From an uncultured Anaerolineae bacterium (GTDB lineage Bacteria; Chloroflexota; Anaerolineae; Aggregatilineales; Phototrophicaceae), in NCBI GenBank assembly GCA_937995825.1, contig CALKJO010000008.1, positions 62,001 through 126,000 on the forward strand: a stretch of 64,000 nucleotides of DNA. The letters are read 5' to 3'. The notes under the pieces were generated by a model. That model ran no database searches, had not been told where the DNA came from, and saw nothing but the letters and a program-made list of their open reading frames with translations. A program made the position numbers and the translations under genes. Positions 16,099-25,833 of the stretch are shown piece after piece (within the stretch, counting starts at the first letter, position 1; each line of letters starts with the position of its first letter).

Positions 16099-17238
16099 CT
16101 AATCCATTACCCAGTCGCGCAGAATCCCCGCCAGCAACGCGGCGCGGCGCGGCAGACTGCTGATCAAGACGTTCTCGTGGACGGCGTGCATCCCCTCGCC
16201 GTCCGCGCCTAATCCATCCAGCGTTGGGATGCCAAGCGCAGCGGTGATGCTCCCATCTGAGCCGCCGCCGACGCTCTCCCCGCGCACTGTGATGCCCAGG
16301 CGCTCGCCAATTGCTTTCACCTGCGCGAAGTCGCGCTGCATCTGGGCATTGTATTCCATTGGCGGGCGGCGGTGCAGCGCGGTCACCTTGACATGGCAGC
16401 CGGGGATGAACGGCGCAGCGCTCATGACTGCGTCGTGCAGTTCGCTGAGCGCCTGCGCGGTCAGCGCGCGGACATCGACCATCGCCGTGACATGCGCCGG
16501 GATGACATTCGACGCTGTGCCGCCTGTCACCTGTGTCACCGAGACCGACGTGCCGCGCTTCAGATCATTCAGCGCATTCAGGCGCAGCGCCTGCTGCGCA
16601 AACTCGATGATCGCATTCAGCCCCTTTTCCGGCTCATTGCCCGCATGGGCGGCTTTGCCCTCGATGTCGATGCGATATGTCCCAACCCCTTTGCGGGCGA
16701 GCTTGAGCGCCTCGCCCGGCGCGGCGGGTTCCATCGTCAGCACCAAGCCCGCCTCACGCGCCACCTGCTCGATCACCGGCTCCGATGCGAGGCTGCCGAT
16801 CTCCTCATCGGACGTGAGCAGCAGCCAGATCGGGCGCGGCGGCAGTTCGCCCCGTTCGTGCAGCCCGCTGATCACCTCCAGCGCCAGCATTGCGCCGGCT
16901 TTCATGTCCAGCGCGCCGGCTCCGTAGAAGCGCCCATCCTCAAGGCGAGCGGGGCGTCCCGCCAGCGTCCCTGCCGGATGCACTGTGTCCAGATGGCACA
17001 AAAACAGGATCGGCTTGCCCGGAGCCTCGGCGTTCCATTTCGCCAGCGCCAGATCGCCCACGTCCTGCATCGGAAAATGGATGATTGCAGCGCCGCGCTT
17101 GGAGGCCTCATCCGCTGCAAACTCGACAACGCGATCGACCAGCCGCTTATTGTCCGACGGCGACTCCAGCATGACCAGCTTGGTCAGTAAATCCAGCATC
17201 GCGGGCAAGCGCCTCTCAAAATAGGTCTGATACTCCAC
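16099..17238 (-). CDS. M20 family metallopeptidase (glutamate carboxypeptidase-like)
   Basis: The 379-residue zinc hydrolase has LCHLDTVHPAGTL (first metal His and Asp), GAGALDMKAGAMLA (bridging Asp), LTSDEEIGS (catalytic and metal Glu), LTMEPA and the final MHAVHENV metal His. A dimerisation domain inserts between (GKAAHAGNEPEKGLNAIIE). This matches the carboxypeptidase G2/ArgE-DapE branch. The true start is GTG at 17238 (VEYQTYFERRL) because AGGAG lies seven bases upstream; the 47 extra track residues run back into the preceding lipoprotein gene. It converges with msrA with a seven-base gap. Substrate is an acyl amino acid or peptide, not defined. Confidence 0.9.
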   Translation of the reverse strand: MEYQTYFERRLPAMLDLLTKLVMLESPSDNKRLVDRVVEFAADEASKRGAAIIHFPMQDVGDLALAKWNAEAPGKPILFLCHLDTVHPAGTLAGRPARLEDGRFYGAGALDMKAGAMLALEVISGLHERGELPPRPIWLLLTSDEEIGSLASEPVIEQVAREAGLVLTMEPAAPGEALKLARKGVGTYRIDIEGKAAHAGNEPEKGLNAIIEFAQQALRLNALNDLKRGTSVSVTQVTGGTASNVIPAHVTAMVDVRALTAQALSELHDAVMSAAPFIPGCHVKVTALHRRPPMEYNAQMQRDFAQVKAIGERLGITVRGESVGGGSDGSITAALGIPTLDGLGADGEGMHAVHENVLISSLPRRAALLAGILRDWVMD

Positions 17239-17251
17239 AGTCAGTCTCCTT

Positions 17252-18571
17252 TCAGAATGGGCAGAGGTCGCCGAGGGTGTAGGTTGGGCTGCGGCTGCCA
17301 TAGCGGTTGAGCAGACCGAGCGCCTCCGGCTGCGCTGCTGCGATCTCTCGCACACCCGCGCACGCCAGCGACAGATCATTGGTGACCTGATAGCGACTCC
17401 AAAACTCCAACGCGATGCGAGCGTAGATCGGCGCGGACGCCTGATCGGGATACGTCGTCAAGACCGCCTGCACTGTCGGCACAAGACGCGCATCGTTGGT
17501 ATACGCGAACGCCAGCAGCAGTCGATAGAGCGCATAGCTCTGCAGAACGCGGGTTTCATCACCGCCGCGCCAGGGTTCAAGCGATGGACTGTTGAGCGAC
17601 AGGTCATACAGCGAGACTGCCTCGCTGATACTTCCGGCTCTGAAGGCGGCATCCGCGCTGTGGATCACCTGAATCCGAAAGCGCGGCGGGTCGAGCTGCG
17701 TGATCGACGCGGTGTAGACCAGCCCATTCCAGTCGTAGGCGGTGTAGCCGGTGCGCAGCGGACCCGTCTGCGCGTTGCCCGGATTATCCAGCCGGACGAT
17801 CAGCTCCAGCACGCCATCATTGTCAATATCGGTGAGCGTCGGCGGGGACGCGCTGACGACAGTCTCCGTGAGCAGATTGCTGATGCGCCCGCGCTGGCGA
17901 TCCCACGCTGCCATCTGCGTGTAATACAGGCAGGAGGACTCATCTGACGAAGCGCAGCGCCGCGCCGTGAACACCACTTCCCGCCGTCCGCTGCGATTGA
18001 GATCGTCGGCGCGCAGAATTTGCGGCGGGGCATTGAACGTCAGCGTTTCATCGGGCGAGTCCCGATAGAGCGGCTGATAGCGGCTGTCCACGCAGCCAAA
18101 AATCATCAGCATTCCCCCTGCGTCGGGAGTCAGCAAACTGACCATCGCCTCTGGGATGCCCTCACCCGTCATGTCGATGTCGCCGCGCACCACGCCGGTA
18201 TTCCCTAGCACCGCCCATGTCTCGCGCAGTCCGCGCTCCAGATTGACCAGGGTGCCGCCGGCGTTCAAAAAGGACGCGATGGCGTTCTCGATCAGCCGGG
18301 CGCTGGCTGGCGTCCCCGCAGGCAGCCGGACGGACGAGTCCGGCGCGGGGCAGGCGCGGTAATTCGGCGTCGCGGTCGGCGGATTCGCCAGCGCAATTGC
18401 GGTCGCCGGATTGGCGATGCTCTCTGTTGGCGGCGGCGGCAGCGCCGCAACAATCGCGAATCCCGGCGTCATCGTCGGGAACGGCGGCGGAGTCGGCATT
18501 GAACTGACCGCCTGCGGAGCGGTTCGGCACGCGGCGCACAGCATGAGCAGAAGCAGACAGCGCATCATCAT
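17252..18571 (-). CDS. Lipoprotein with FG-GAP/VCBS-like repeats
   Basis: The 439-residue protein starts with a lipoprotein signal (CLLLLMLCAAC, lipidated Cys near residue 15), followed by a Pro/Thr-rich linker. Three segments, GDIDMTGEGIPEAMVSLL, LRADDLNRSGRREVVFTA and LTDIDNDGVLELIVRL, look like calcium-binding FG-GAP/VCBS repeats of a beta-propeller. The C-terminal third is helical and TPR-like in character (SAALYDLSLNSP-type spacing). It is anchored outside the membrane. Three ATG codons in a row (18571, 18568, 18565) leave the exact start open. It probably shares a transcript with the M20 peptidase 13 bases downstream. Function unknown. Confidence 0.7.
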   Translation of the reverse strand: MMMRCLLLLMLCAACRTAPQAVSSMPTPPPFPTMTPGFAIVAALPPPPTESIANPATAIALANPPTATPNYRACPAPDSSVRLPAGTPASARLIENAIASFLNAGGTLVNLERGLRETWAVLGNTGVVRGDIDMTGEGIPEAMVSLLTPDAGGMLMIFGCVDSRYQPLYRDSPDETLTFNAPPQILRADDLNRSGRREVVFTARRCASSDESSCLYYTQMAAWDRQRGRISNLLTETVVSASPPTLTDIDNDGVLELIVRLDNPGNAQTGPLRTGYTAYDWNGLVYTASITQLDPPRFRIQVIHSADAAFRAGSISEAVSLYDLSLNSPSLEPWRGGDETRVLQSYALYRLLLAFAYTNDARLVPTVQAVLTTYPDQASAPIYARIALEFWSRYQVTNDLSLACAGVREIAAAQPEALGLLNRYGSRSPTYTLGDLCPF

Positions 18572-18774
18572 GCGCGTAGTGTAGACTCAGGCGGTATCGG
18601 ACGCAAGAGACGGCACATCCCGTTCAATGTGATCAGGCATGGGCAGCGCTGCCGCCTGATCGGCATGCCGACGGTGAGGCTTCCTGACATCAGGTTTCGC
18701 ATGGCTGAACATGGCGAACCAGCGCCGAGCGCGGTAAGATTGGGCTGAATTTCACAATCGTGGGGAGAGCGAGC

Positions 18775-19005
18775 ATGGATCGGCATTACCAGGAGTGGAA
18801 TGAGAGTGCGCCGCGCGGACTGCTGTTAATCGGGTTTGGCGTCTCGCTAGTGGCGCACGCCGCCGGCTTGAAGCAAAAAGGGCGCGCCGCCCTGAGCTGG
18901 ATCACGCTGGGAACGCTTGGTTTGATCATCCTCAATGCCGGTGTCGCCATTTTTGGCGAGGCGGTCAAACATCGGACGCTGTATGAGCAGAAACTCGGTC
19001 TGTGA
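18775..19005 (+). CDS. Small membrane protein of two helices
   Basis: The 76-residue protein has two hydrophobic segments (GLLLIGFGVSLVAHAAG and WITLGTLGLIILNAGVAIFG) joined by a short basic loop (LKQKGRAA). GGGGAG lies upstream of the ATG at 18775, so the ORF-track start five codons earlier was not used. I do not recognise the family. It lies alone between the divergent lipoprotein gene and an ArsR-type regulator 138 bases downstream. Confidence 0.65.
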   Translation: MDRHYQEWNESAPRGLLLIGFGVSLVAHAAGLKQKGRAALSWITLGTLGLIILNAGVAIFGEAVKHRTLYEQKLGL

Positions 19006-19027
19006 AGGCGTATTGGATCGATCTGGC

Positions 19028-19056
19028 TTGACAGAGTCCTGTGATCTTTGATACGG
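19028..19056 (+). promoter_or_regulatory. Possible sigma70-type promoter before the ArsR-type gene
   Basis: TTGACA at 19028-19033 is a perfect -35 box. The best -10 candidate 16-17 bases later (GATACG or ATACGG) is weak, so only the -35 half is convincing. The ArsR-type ATG lies about 90 bases downstream. Confidence 0.3.
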
Positions 19057-19143
19057 TGTGTTTAGAAATGCGCTTGATCGTTGAAAGGGCGTTTCTCTGC
19101 TCTGCTTTTCACTATCGTCCTAGCCTGACGCAGGATCGAGTGT

Positions 19144-19470
19144 ATGTCGAGGATGAACAGCGTGGTCTCCACTGGCGTAATCGACGTGTTGGATAACGAC
19201 GAAGCGCGCGCTGTCGCTCAATTTTTTCAGGTGCTTGCTGACCCAACGCGAGTCCGCTTAATTAAGGCACTGTGCGACGGGGAATGGTGTGTGACCGATC
19301 TGACGCAGGCGCTGGAGATGGATCAGCCCGCCATCTCGCATCAGCTCAAATATCTGCGCGAACTTGGCTTGGTGCGCTGCACCAAATCCGGTCGCCATGT
19401 CTACTACCGGCTGGCGAGCGCTTCACTGCGCGACATTCTGATCAGCGGGATCGCGCGCCTGGAGCGCTAA
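19144..19470 (+). CDS. ArsR-family winged-helix transcriptional regulator
   Basis: The 108-residue protein carries the ArsR winged helix: QVLADPTRVRLIKALCDGEW, then the recognition helix segment MDQPAISHQLKYLRELGLV and the wing SGRHVYYRL. Cysteines are few (CDGEWC, RC), and the classic ELCVCDL metal-binding motif is replaced by EWCVTDL, so metal sensing is possible but not shown. No efflux pump or arsenic gene is adjacent, so its target is unknown. It ends convergent to the histidine kinase, with the last four bases overlapping. Confidence 0.88.
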   Translation: MSRMNSVVSTGVIDVLDNDEARAVAQFFQVLADPTRVRLIKALCDGEWCVTDLTQALEMDQPAISHQLKYLRELGLVRCTKSGRHVYYRLASASLRDILISGIARLER

Positions 19471-21017
19471 TCGTGGCGTGACCCGCTGCGGCGCATCAGC
19501 GTCAGGCGCGGACGGGTGATCGCGCTGCTGCTGACGCGGGTGTTCGGCTCCTCTTGCGCGTCAGCCTCCACAATCGGCAGATACACGCTGAACAGACTGC
19601 CCACTCCCAGCGCGCTTTCGACCTCAATACGCCCGCCGTGCGCTTCCGCGATCCAGCGCGCAATCGATAAGCCTAGCCCAACGCCCTCGTTGGCATCGTG
19701 CCGCGCCCGCGACGAGTCCGCCTGATAAAAGCGATCAAAAATTCGGGGCAGATCGGCAGGCGCGATACCGATGCCCGTATCCTGAACATCGATCACCGCA
19801 TACGCGCCATCATCCCTGCGGCGCTGGTGCAGTTCAAGCGTGATGCGCCCGCCATCCGGCGTGAATTTGATCGCGTTGCCAACCAAGTTGAGCAAAAGCT
19901 GCTTGATCCGATCTGGATCGGCGTGAATTGCCACCTCATCGACTTCGCCGAGCTTGATCTTCAGATCGCGGTCTTTAGCGAGCGCGAGCGCGTCCCGATG
20001 CGCTTCCATCAACAGCTCATCGAGATTGAAATCAACGCGCTCCAAAGTCAGCCCGCCGTAATCGGCGCGCGCCAGCAGCAGCAGATCGCTGACCAAGCGC
20101 GCCATCCGCGCCGTCTCGCTCTCGATGGCTTCCATCGAGTCGGCGTCCATGCCATAGCGCTTAATTAAATCGAGATGCCCGCGAATCGCGGTCAGCGGCG
20201 TCCGCAGCTCGTGCGACATGTCCGCCACAAACCGCTGCTGCACGCTGAAGAGATGTTCCAGACGGGCGAGCATCTGGTTCAGCACGGCTGTCAAGCTGCC
20301 CAGCTCATCCATCGGACCCGACCATTCGAGCCGCTTTTTCAGATCGTCGGCGCTGACCACCTTTCGGGCGGACTCGGTGATGGTGGCAATCGGCTTGAGC
20401 GCGCGCTCCGCCAACCCCAATCCCAGCGCAACCGATCCCAACAGCGCAAACAATGTGCTGAGCAGCAGCACCGCCAGCAGTCCACGGCTCGCTTGATTGA
20501 CAGTGTCAATCGGCGTGGCGGTCTGGATGATGATGCGGCGCACCCCCCAGATTTCGTAAGGACGAGTCAGCACGCGCCATTCGCCGCCCACGTGGATATG
20601 GGAGTAGATATCCAAAGAAGGGCGGTCGTGGCTGATCCAAAGGCGTTCCTGCTCAAGCGCGGCGCTGTCGAGCGGGTTCGTGTATCCTTGCAGGTTGGCG
20701 CTCGCTCCCGCCAGCCGCAGCCCAGGCGGACTGCCTTCCTCCAGCGGCACGATCTCCCACACCTGCACGACCACGCCGGAGGCGCGGAAGATGTCGAGTT
20801 CAGGCAGGCGGATGAACACGCGGCTGGGGCTGCCAAATTCGGGGACAAGCACCGCCCGGCTGTTGCGCAGCACTTCAGACGCCGTTTCATGCAGCGTCGA
20901 GTCGATGCTGCTGATCAGCGTATAGCGCATAACGCCGTACAGCGCTGCGCCAAAAAACAGGATGATGACAATCAGCAGTCCCGAATACCAGAGGACGAGC
21001 TTGGTACGGATCGTCAT
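19467..21017 (-). CDS. Sensor histidine kinase of a two-component system
   Basis: The 516-residue kinase has a helix at residues 8-30, an extracytoplasmic sensor region of about 150 residues, a second helix (GLLAVLLLSTLFALLGSVAL), a HAMP linker, the H-box FVADMSHELRTPLTAIRGH, the N-box LLLNLVGNAIKFTPDGG, G1 VIDVQDTGIGIAP, and G2 GVGLGLSIARWIAEAHGG. This is the normal order of an EnvZ/PhoR-like class kinase. A C-terminal tail of about 40 residues past the ATPase domain is basic. The OmpR-type regulator lies 134 bases upstream on the same strand and is the expected partner. The signal sensed is unknown. Confidence 0.93.
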   Translation of the reverse strand: MTIRTKLVLWYSGLLIVIILFFGAALYGVMRYTLISSIDSTLHETASEVLRNSRAVLVPEFGSPSRVFIRLPELDIFRASGVVVQVWEIVPLEEGSPPGLRLAGASANLQGYTNPLDSAALEQERLWISHDRPSLDIYSHIHVGGEWRVLTRPYEIWGVRRIIIQTATPIDTVNQASRGLLAVLLLSTLFALLGSVALGLGLAERALKPIATITESARKVVSADDLKKRLEWSGPMDELGSLTAVLNQMLARLEHLFSVQQRFVADMSHELRTPLTAIRGHLDLIKRYGMDADSMEAIESETARMARLVSDLLLLARADYGGLTLERVDFNLDELLMEAHRDALALAKDRDLKIKLGEVDEVAIHADPDRIKQLLLNLVGNAIKFTPDGGRITLELHQRRRDDGAYAVIDVQDTGIGIAPADLPRIFDRFYQADSSRARHDANEGVGLGLSIARWIAEAHGGRIEVESALGVGSLFSVYLPIVEADAQEEPNTRVSSSAITRPRLTLMRRSGSRHD

Positions 21018-21151
21018 GACTTCTTCTCAGTGTGCTCGTCAATGCGCTCGCGCTCACAATCGCCAGATTGGGCTAATTGGGGTTGACCATTTCGCTTCTC
21101 CCTGCCAGCTCAGGCGACACTCAAGGGCAACCTCACCAATAGAGAGACTTG

Positions 21152-21835
21152 CTATTCTTCCTCGCGCAGCACATAACCGACGCCGCGCACTGTGTGAACT
21201 AAACGCGGTTCATTGTTCTGCTCGGTTTTCTGACGCAGATAGCGGACGTAAACCTCGATGATGTTGCTCTCTCCGCCGAAGTCATAGCCCCAGACGCGAT
21301 CAAAGATCACATCACGAGTCAACACTTGGCGCGGATTGCGCATGAACAGCTCCAGCAGTTCATACTCCTTCGCTGTCAAGTCGATGGCGCGCTCGCCGCG
21401 ATAGGCGCGGTGTGTCCCCGTGTCGAGCGACAGATCGCCGAAGCGCAGAATCTCGGGGCGAGAAGTCGCGACGCTGCGGCGGAACAAGGCGCGCACGCGC
21501 GCCGTCAGCTCATCGACTGAAAACGGCTTGACCATGTAATCATCCGCGCCCGAATCCAGCCCAGTCACGCGATCTTTAGTGTCATCCTTCGCTGTCAGCA
21601 TCAGAATCGGCACATCGCTGGCGGCGCGCAGCCGCTTACAGACTTCAAGACCGTCCAGTCCTGGCAGCATCCAGTCCAGAATGACCAGATCGGGCGGTGT
21701 GTCGCGCGCTGCGCTCAACCCCGTCGCGCCATCACGCGCCACCGTCACGCGATAGCCCTCATAGATCAATGCCCGCTCGATGAACTGCGCAATCCGTGCC
21801 TCATCTTCTATGATTAAAATGCGTTCTCCTGCCAT
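21152..21835 (-). CDS. OmpR/PhoB-family response regulator
   Basis: The 227-residue regulator has a receiver domain ([18 protein letters not shown]; phosphorylation Asp in [22 protein letters not shown]; Lys in [11 protein letters not shown]) and an OmpR-type winged helix ([30 protein letters not shown]). The start MAGERI at 21835 is chosen; the track ATG ten codons upstream has no ribosome site, but the chosen one has only GAGG very close by. It is transcribed ahead of the histidine kinase. The Pst operon is 28 kb away, so a phosphate role would be speculation. Confidence 0.93.
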   Translation of the reverse strand: MAGERILIIEDEARIAQFIERALIYEGYRVTVARDGATGLSAARDTPPDLVILDWMLPGLDGLEVCKRLRAASDVPILMLTAKDDTKDRVTGLDSGADDYMVKPFSVDELTARVRALFRRSVATSRPEILRFGDLSLDTGTHRAYRGERAIDLTAKEYELLELFMRNPRQVLTRDVIFDRVWGYDFGGESNIIEVYVRYLRQKTEQNNEPRLVHTVRGVGYVLREEE

Positions 21836-21912
21836 TGCCTCACCGCTTTGTGCGAAAGATATCATAATTGCGTAATTTTAGTGTAATGAGATGAGAGCAT
21901 GGTGAACGCCTC

Positions 21913-24213
21913 TCAGCGCACCCAGCGGAACGACCAGACGACTGGCGGCTGTGACAGCCTCGTCCGCGACCCAGAATCCAGCGACTCCAAAATCAGCGCA
22001 CCGCGCCGGATGCCGTCTACCTCGTCCAGCGAGACATATCCCGCTAAATACGCGCCGTCCGGCGAAAAGCGCGGCGCGAGCAGCGGATCGAGCTGGGTGA
22101 CCTCCGCCTGCTGACCGAGCAGCAAGTCAACCACACGCAGACGCGGCTCATCCGGAGTCGCCAGCGCGGCGCGAATCTGTCCGGCGGCGATCTCAGCGGC
22201 GGCGCGCACGATGACGCCCGGCTCCAGCGGGAAGGTTTGAAGTGGGGCGATCCCCGGCGCGGTCGCGCTGTAGATATACAGCCCTTCACCGCTCGAACTG
22301 TTCCCATCACGAATGACCAGATAGCGCCCGCCGGACAGCCAGCGCGCTGTCAAGGCGCTTGTGTCATCTGCAACAGGCGGCGGCGCTTCGATGATCGTCC
22401 GCGCTGCCAGATCGACAATCGCATTGATCACGCCGCCGTTGCTGAGATAGACATCCACCAGCAGATAATTCCCGTCAGTTGAGAACTGCGGACGCCGGTA
22501 AACGCGCCCACTGCCGTTCGGGACGAGCCGTTCGCTTGTGCCGCTGATGCTGACCAACCAGACGCCGCCGCGCACTGGATTCTCATCGGCATAAGCGATC
22601 AGCGTCCCATCCGGACTGAAATCCGGCGTGATCGGCACCATCGTCTCGATCTCGGTGAGCAGCAGCGGCTGCGAGACTTCAAACCGCTGAAGCCACAGCC
22701 CACCTTGGCTGACATAGACGACGCGGCGCCCGCCGAAAGCGACAGCGAACTCAGTTATATCAGCGGGTGCATTAGTGAAGCGCGCTGCTGGCTGACCGGT
22801 GCGCGGCAGCCACCAGACCTGCGCGACGCCGCGCGCATCGGGAGCCAGAAAAAAGCCATCGGCGCCCGTCGCCAGACCTGCAACCGGAGCCAGCGGCATT
22901 GTCGGCAGCGGGGTGATGTCAGCGGTTGGCGTCAGCAGCGAAAACGGATTAACGGGCGTGACATCCGCAAATAGATCGGTCGGCGGCGCAATCGGCAGCG
23001 GAGCCGCATTAGTGGGCAAATTTGGGATAAACGTTGGGGATATTGGGATATAAGTTGGGATATCTGGGGATAAAACGCCAACAGCGGTCAGCGCAGGGGT
23101 TGGGGGCTGGGTCGGCGGCTCGGTCGGCGCGGGCATGGCGGTCTCCGTAGGGGTGGGCTGTGGGCGTTCGGCGGGGAGCTGAGGCGGCGCGTTTGCCGGC
23201 GGGCGGTTCAGCGGTGACCAGGCATATGCCACCGCGTCGGCATAGGGCAGGGTGAGAATTTCGCCGGAGATCGGCTCCAGCAGCGCCAGCGCGCCGCCCT
23301 GGAACGCCAGCAGCAGTTCCGCGCCAGGAATCCAGCGCAGACCCGCCAGCGCAACCTGCACATCACTCATGGTTTCGACGACCGGCGATGCGCGCTGCAA
23401 ACGCAGCAGCCGTCCGAAGCCGGGCGGAGTCGCTGCATCATTTTTGGCGCGCCCGAAGAACACCAGCGCGTCATCGACATTCAGCGCCGGCAGCGCGTAG
23501 ACCACCGTGTCGTCGAGCAGCACGTCCTGCGCATTGGCGGCATCCAGCCGCATCTGCCGCAGCCCGCCCGCCAGCGGCGCGAATACCAGGGCTGTATCGC
23601 TCACCCAGGCGATCCCGCTTGCGCCGGTGACAACGCTGGTCAGCGCCAGCGCCGTCCCTTCGCGGCGGTAGACCCACCAGATACCGCCCTCCACCTCGCC
23701 GATCAGGTATGTGCCGCCTGGCGACCAAGCGAAATTGACAAAAACCCCCTCGCGCAGATCGGTGAACACGGGCAAGCCGCCGGGCGTGGTGGTGAGCGCG
23801 GGATCGAAATAGACCCGCCCGCCGATCAGCGTAGTGTAAGCGATGGCGTCACCTTGTGGAGAGAAAGCGATGGTCTCGCCGCGTCCGCGAAACGCGGGCA
23901 GCCCAGCGGTGCTTCCCTCCACTGTCCGCACCGCACCGCTGGCGAGATCGCGAACGAACAGGCCGTTGACGGTGCGATATGCCAGCCGTTCACCGAGGGC
24001 ATCGATGCCCAGATCGATGATAAAATCATCCGATGTCTCCGGCGGGGGGGTGATCGGGGTGATCGTCAGCGCAGATGTATCCAATTGGGATACTTGTCCG
24101 GCGTTGTTCAGCACATACAGCGCGGATGGCAGCGCCGGCGCGGAGTCCTGCGCGCGCCCGATGCTCATCCCCAGAATCAGCGCCGCGATCAGCGCGCCCG
24201 CCCACCGTCTCAT
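21913..24213 (-). CDS. Secreted TolB-like two-part beta-propeller protein
   Basis: The 766-residue protein starts with a signal peptide (GALIAALILGMSIGRAQ). An N-terminal propeller (about residues 30-340) and a C-terminal propeller (about 450-766) carry TolB/WD40-type blades such as ETIAFSPQGDAIAYT, PDFSPDGTLIAYADENP and LAPRFSPDGAYLAGYVS. Between them lies a Pro/Thr linker of about 100 residues with TYIPISPTFIPNLPT-type repeats. It is the third gene of an apparent operon with the PspA-like and coiled-coil membrane proteins, 11 bases after the latter. An export role in monitoring the cell envelope is inference. Shadow ORFs in other frames were ignored. Confidence 0.8.
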   Translation of the reverse strand: MRRWAGALIAALILGMSIGRAQDSAPALPSALYVLNNAGQVSQLDTSALTITPITPPPETSDDFIIDLGIDALGERLAYRTVNGLFVRDLASGAVRTVEGSTAGLPAFRGRGETIAFSPQGDAIAYTTLIGGRVYFDPALTTTPGGLPVFTDLREGVFVNFAWSPGGTYLIGEVEGGIWWVYRREGTALALTSVVTGASGIAWVSDTALVFAPLAGGLRQMRLDAANAQDVLLDDTVVYALPALNVDDALVFFGRAKNDAATPPGFGRLLRLQRASPVVETMSDVQVALAGLRWIPGAELLLAFQGGALALLEPISGEILTLPYADAVAYAWSPLNRPPANAPPQLPAERPQPTPTETAMPAPTEPPTQPPTPALTAVGVLSPDIPTYIPISPTFIPNLPTNAAPLPIAPPTDLFADVTPVNPFSLLTPTADITPLPTMPLAPVAGLATGADGFFLAPDARGVAQVWWLPRTGQPAARFTNAPADITEFAVAFGGRRVVYVSQGGLWLQRFEVSQPLLLTEIETMVPITPDFSPDGTLIAYADENPVRGGVWLVSISGTSERLVPNGSGRVYRRPQFSTDGNYLLVDVYLSNGGVINAIVDLAARTIIEAPPPVADDTSALTARWLSGGRYLVIRDGNSSSGEGLYIYSATAPGIAPLQTFPLEPGVIVRAAAEIAAGQIRAALATPDEPRLRVVDLLLGQQAEVTQLDPLLAPRFSPDGAYLAGYVSLDEVDGIRRGALILESLDSGSRTRLSQPPVVWSFRWVR
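23022..23072 (-). repeat. TTGGGATA-type short tandem repeat coding the linker
   Basis: Five imperfect copies of a (T)TGGG(G)ATA unit lie at 23022, 23034, 23043, 23055 and 23064. They encode the Ile/Pro/Thr linker (IPTYIPISPTFIP) of the propeller protein on the minus strand. Spacers vary, so this is decayed coding repetition. Confidence 0.7.
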
Positions 24214-24224
24214 CCCAGTCCGCC

Positions 24225-25037
24225 TTATTCCAGCCGGAGTCGCTGCGACTGCACCTCATCGAGCGCATGAATGGTGTCCTGCAGGCTGGCGATCTCGTCC
24301 TTAATCTCAAGCTGTAGTCGCTGCGCCCGCGCGCTGTCCACTTCTTTCGTGCCGAGCTGCGACATCTGCGCGTAGATCGTTGCGACGGACGAGAGGGTGT
24401 TGTCGAGTTGAATCTGCGCCCGTTTGACACTGTTGCCAGTGGCGTTGAGCGTCTCCAACTGGCGTTCGAGCAGCGCGATCTGGCTTTGCAGATCGGCTTT
24501 CAACTGCTCATCGGTCTCATTTTTCAGCCGAATCCGGGCTTTCTCGATCTGCTGGGGGACGTTGCGGCGGTCGCGCTCGACCAGTTCGTTGCTCTCAAAC
24601 GAGTCGATATGCAGCGCCAGCTCGTACATATGCCCGATCCAGTTGTTGATATCGTTAACGGTCTGTTCGAGCTGAGCGCGCATCGCCCCCTGGTGGCGCG
24701 TCGCCAGGGTGAGCATGTTGCGCTGGTATTCAAGCGCTCTCTCCAAACAGCGGCGGCTGTTGCTGCTGGCGATTTTGGTCAGGTCGAAGCGGCTGGCGAA
24801 TTCACGCGCCACCACCTCAGTGGACACCTTTGGGTCGCTGAGCGTCGACGCCACCAGCGCGCTCTCAGCGATCAAACCACCAACCAGCCAGAACCAATCC
24901 TGCCACCAGGGAAACGGCTCTTTCACAAACAGGAACAGCACTGCCGTGACGCTGATCGTCAGTGCGCTTTGCCAGCGCGCCAGCGCCCTGCCGATCAGCA
25001 CAGCTAAAGCTCGCCTGCGAATGTGAGCTTGTGCCAT
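24225..25037 (-). CDS. Coiled-coil membrane protein of a PspA-like operon
   Basis: Two N-terminal hydrophobic helices (ALTISVTAVLFLFVKEP and WLVGGLIAESALVAS, residues 26-62) are followed by a long helical region to residue 270, rich in Gln, Glu, Lys and Leu, with strong coiled-coil character (QIALLERQLETLNATGNSV). I do not recognise a named family. The gene sits seven bases behind the PspA-like gene and 11 before the propeller gene, so the three likely act together. A membrane partner that receives PspA-type oligomers is plausible but unproven. Confidence 0.7.
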   Translation of the reverse strand: MAQAHIRRRALAVLIGRALARWQSALTISVTAVLFLFVKEPFPWWQDWFWLVGGLIAESALVASTLSDPKVSTEVVAREFASRFDLTKIASSNSRRCLERALEYQRNMLTLATRHQGAMRAQLEQTVNDINNWIGHMYELALHIDSFESNELVERDRRNVPQQIEKARIRLKNETDEQLKADLQSQIALLERQLETLNATGNSVKRAQIQLDNTLSSVATIYAQMSQLGTKEVDSARAQRLQLEIKDEIASLQDTIHALDEVQSQRLRLE

Positions 25038-25043
25038 CGCGCG

Positions 25044-25748
25044 TTAGCTCTCCGCGCCAGACTCGCCGCCTGAGGCTCGCAGCAGACGACGCCGGCGCTC
25101 TTCTAACTGACGTTCGATCTCGCCGCCGCGCACCACGTCATCGATCTGCTCGGCGAGATTGCCAGCGGCGATCTCCAAGCGCGCATCTTCCTCATCCAGC
25201 CGCGCACGCACCTGATCCGCCAAGCTGCTGATCTCAGCATCGCCCACCGATGCCAGCGCGTCCAGGCTCTTGACAGTCTTGGTGGCGACCTCCTTCGCCT
25301 TCGCCAGCTCCATCAGCGAGATCAGCTTGGAGCGCTCCTGCCGGATGGTCGTCAGGCGCGCTTCAAGCTTCAGCCGCGTCGACAGCATCTGCTGATACTG
25401 CCTATCCTGCTGCTGCCACTGCTCGTAATAGTCCTGAGAGAGCTGCTGTTTGGAATTCAGCTCCGCCTGCGCCGCCGCTGCGAGGTCATTCTTGCCACGC
25501 AGCACCAGCGTATCGATGTCTTTGTCAAGCTTCTCCGCCGCCGCTGCAAACTCCTCATACTTGCGCTTCAGCGTCCGCACCGTGCCGCCGAGAGTCGCCG
25601 CTGACTCTTCCAGAGCATCCAGATTCTTCTCCGCCTGCCGGATATACTCGTCCATGACTGCGACGGAATTCTGCTGCAGCGCCCTGTCCACCAGCGCATG
25701 TAGGTTTGCGCTGAGCAACGTGTTGATCTTGTCAAGAAAGGATGCCAT
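25044..25748 (-). CDS. PspA/IM30-family membrane-stress protein
   Basis: The 234-residue, almost wholly helical protein begins MASFLDKINTLLSANLHALV, similar to the amphipathic first helix of PspA/Vipp1. It continues with the family pattern DEYIRQAEKNLDALEESAA. The Gln-rich centre (YEQWQQQDRQYQQM) and charged C-terminus fit an ESCRT-III-like coiled coil. These proteins oligomerise on the inner membrane and resist its damage. GGGGAG precedes the ATG by eight bases. A TATACT box lies at 25786-25791 on the minus strand, without a convincing -35 box. Confidence 0.78.
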   Translation of the reverse strand: MASFLDKINTLLSANLHALVDRALQQNSVAVMDEYIRQAEKNLDALEESAATLGGTVRTLKRKYEEFAAAAEKLDKDIDTLVLRGKNDLAAAAQAELNSKQQLSQDYYEQWQQQDRQYQQMLSTRLKLEARLTTIRQERSKLISLMELAKAKEVATKTVKSLDALASVGDAEISSLADQVRARLDEEDARLEIAAGNLAEQIDDVVRGGEIERQLEERRRRLLRASGGESGAES

Positions 25749-25833
25749 GAGCTGTTCTCCCCGTGTAGTTCAAAAAGATGTCCCCAGTATAGCCCAAAAT
25801 GATGAAATCGGGCGGCGTGTTCGACAGACCGAA

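Noticed and set aside
19028-19143. Possible small RNA gene between the small membrane protein and the ArsR-type gene
   Set aside because: Only a -35-like TTGACA is visible; no terminator hairpin or conserved structure could be recognised.
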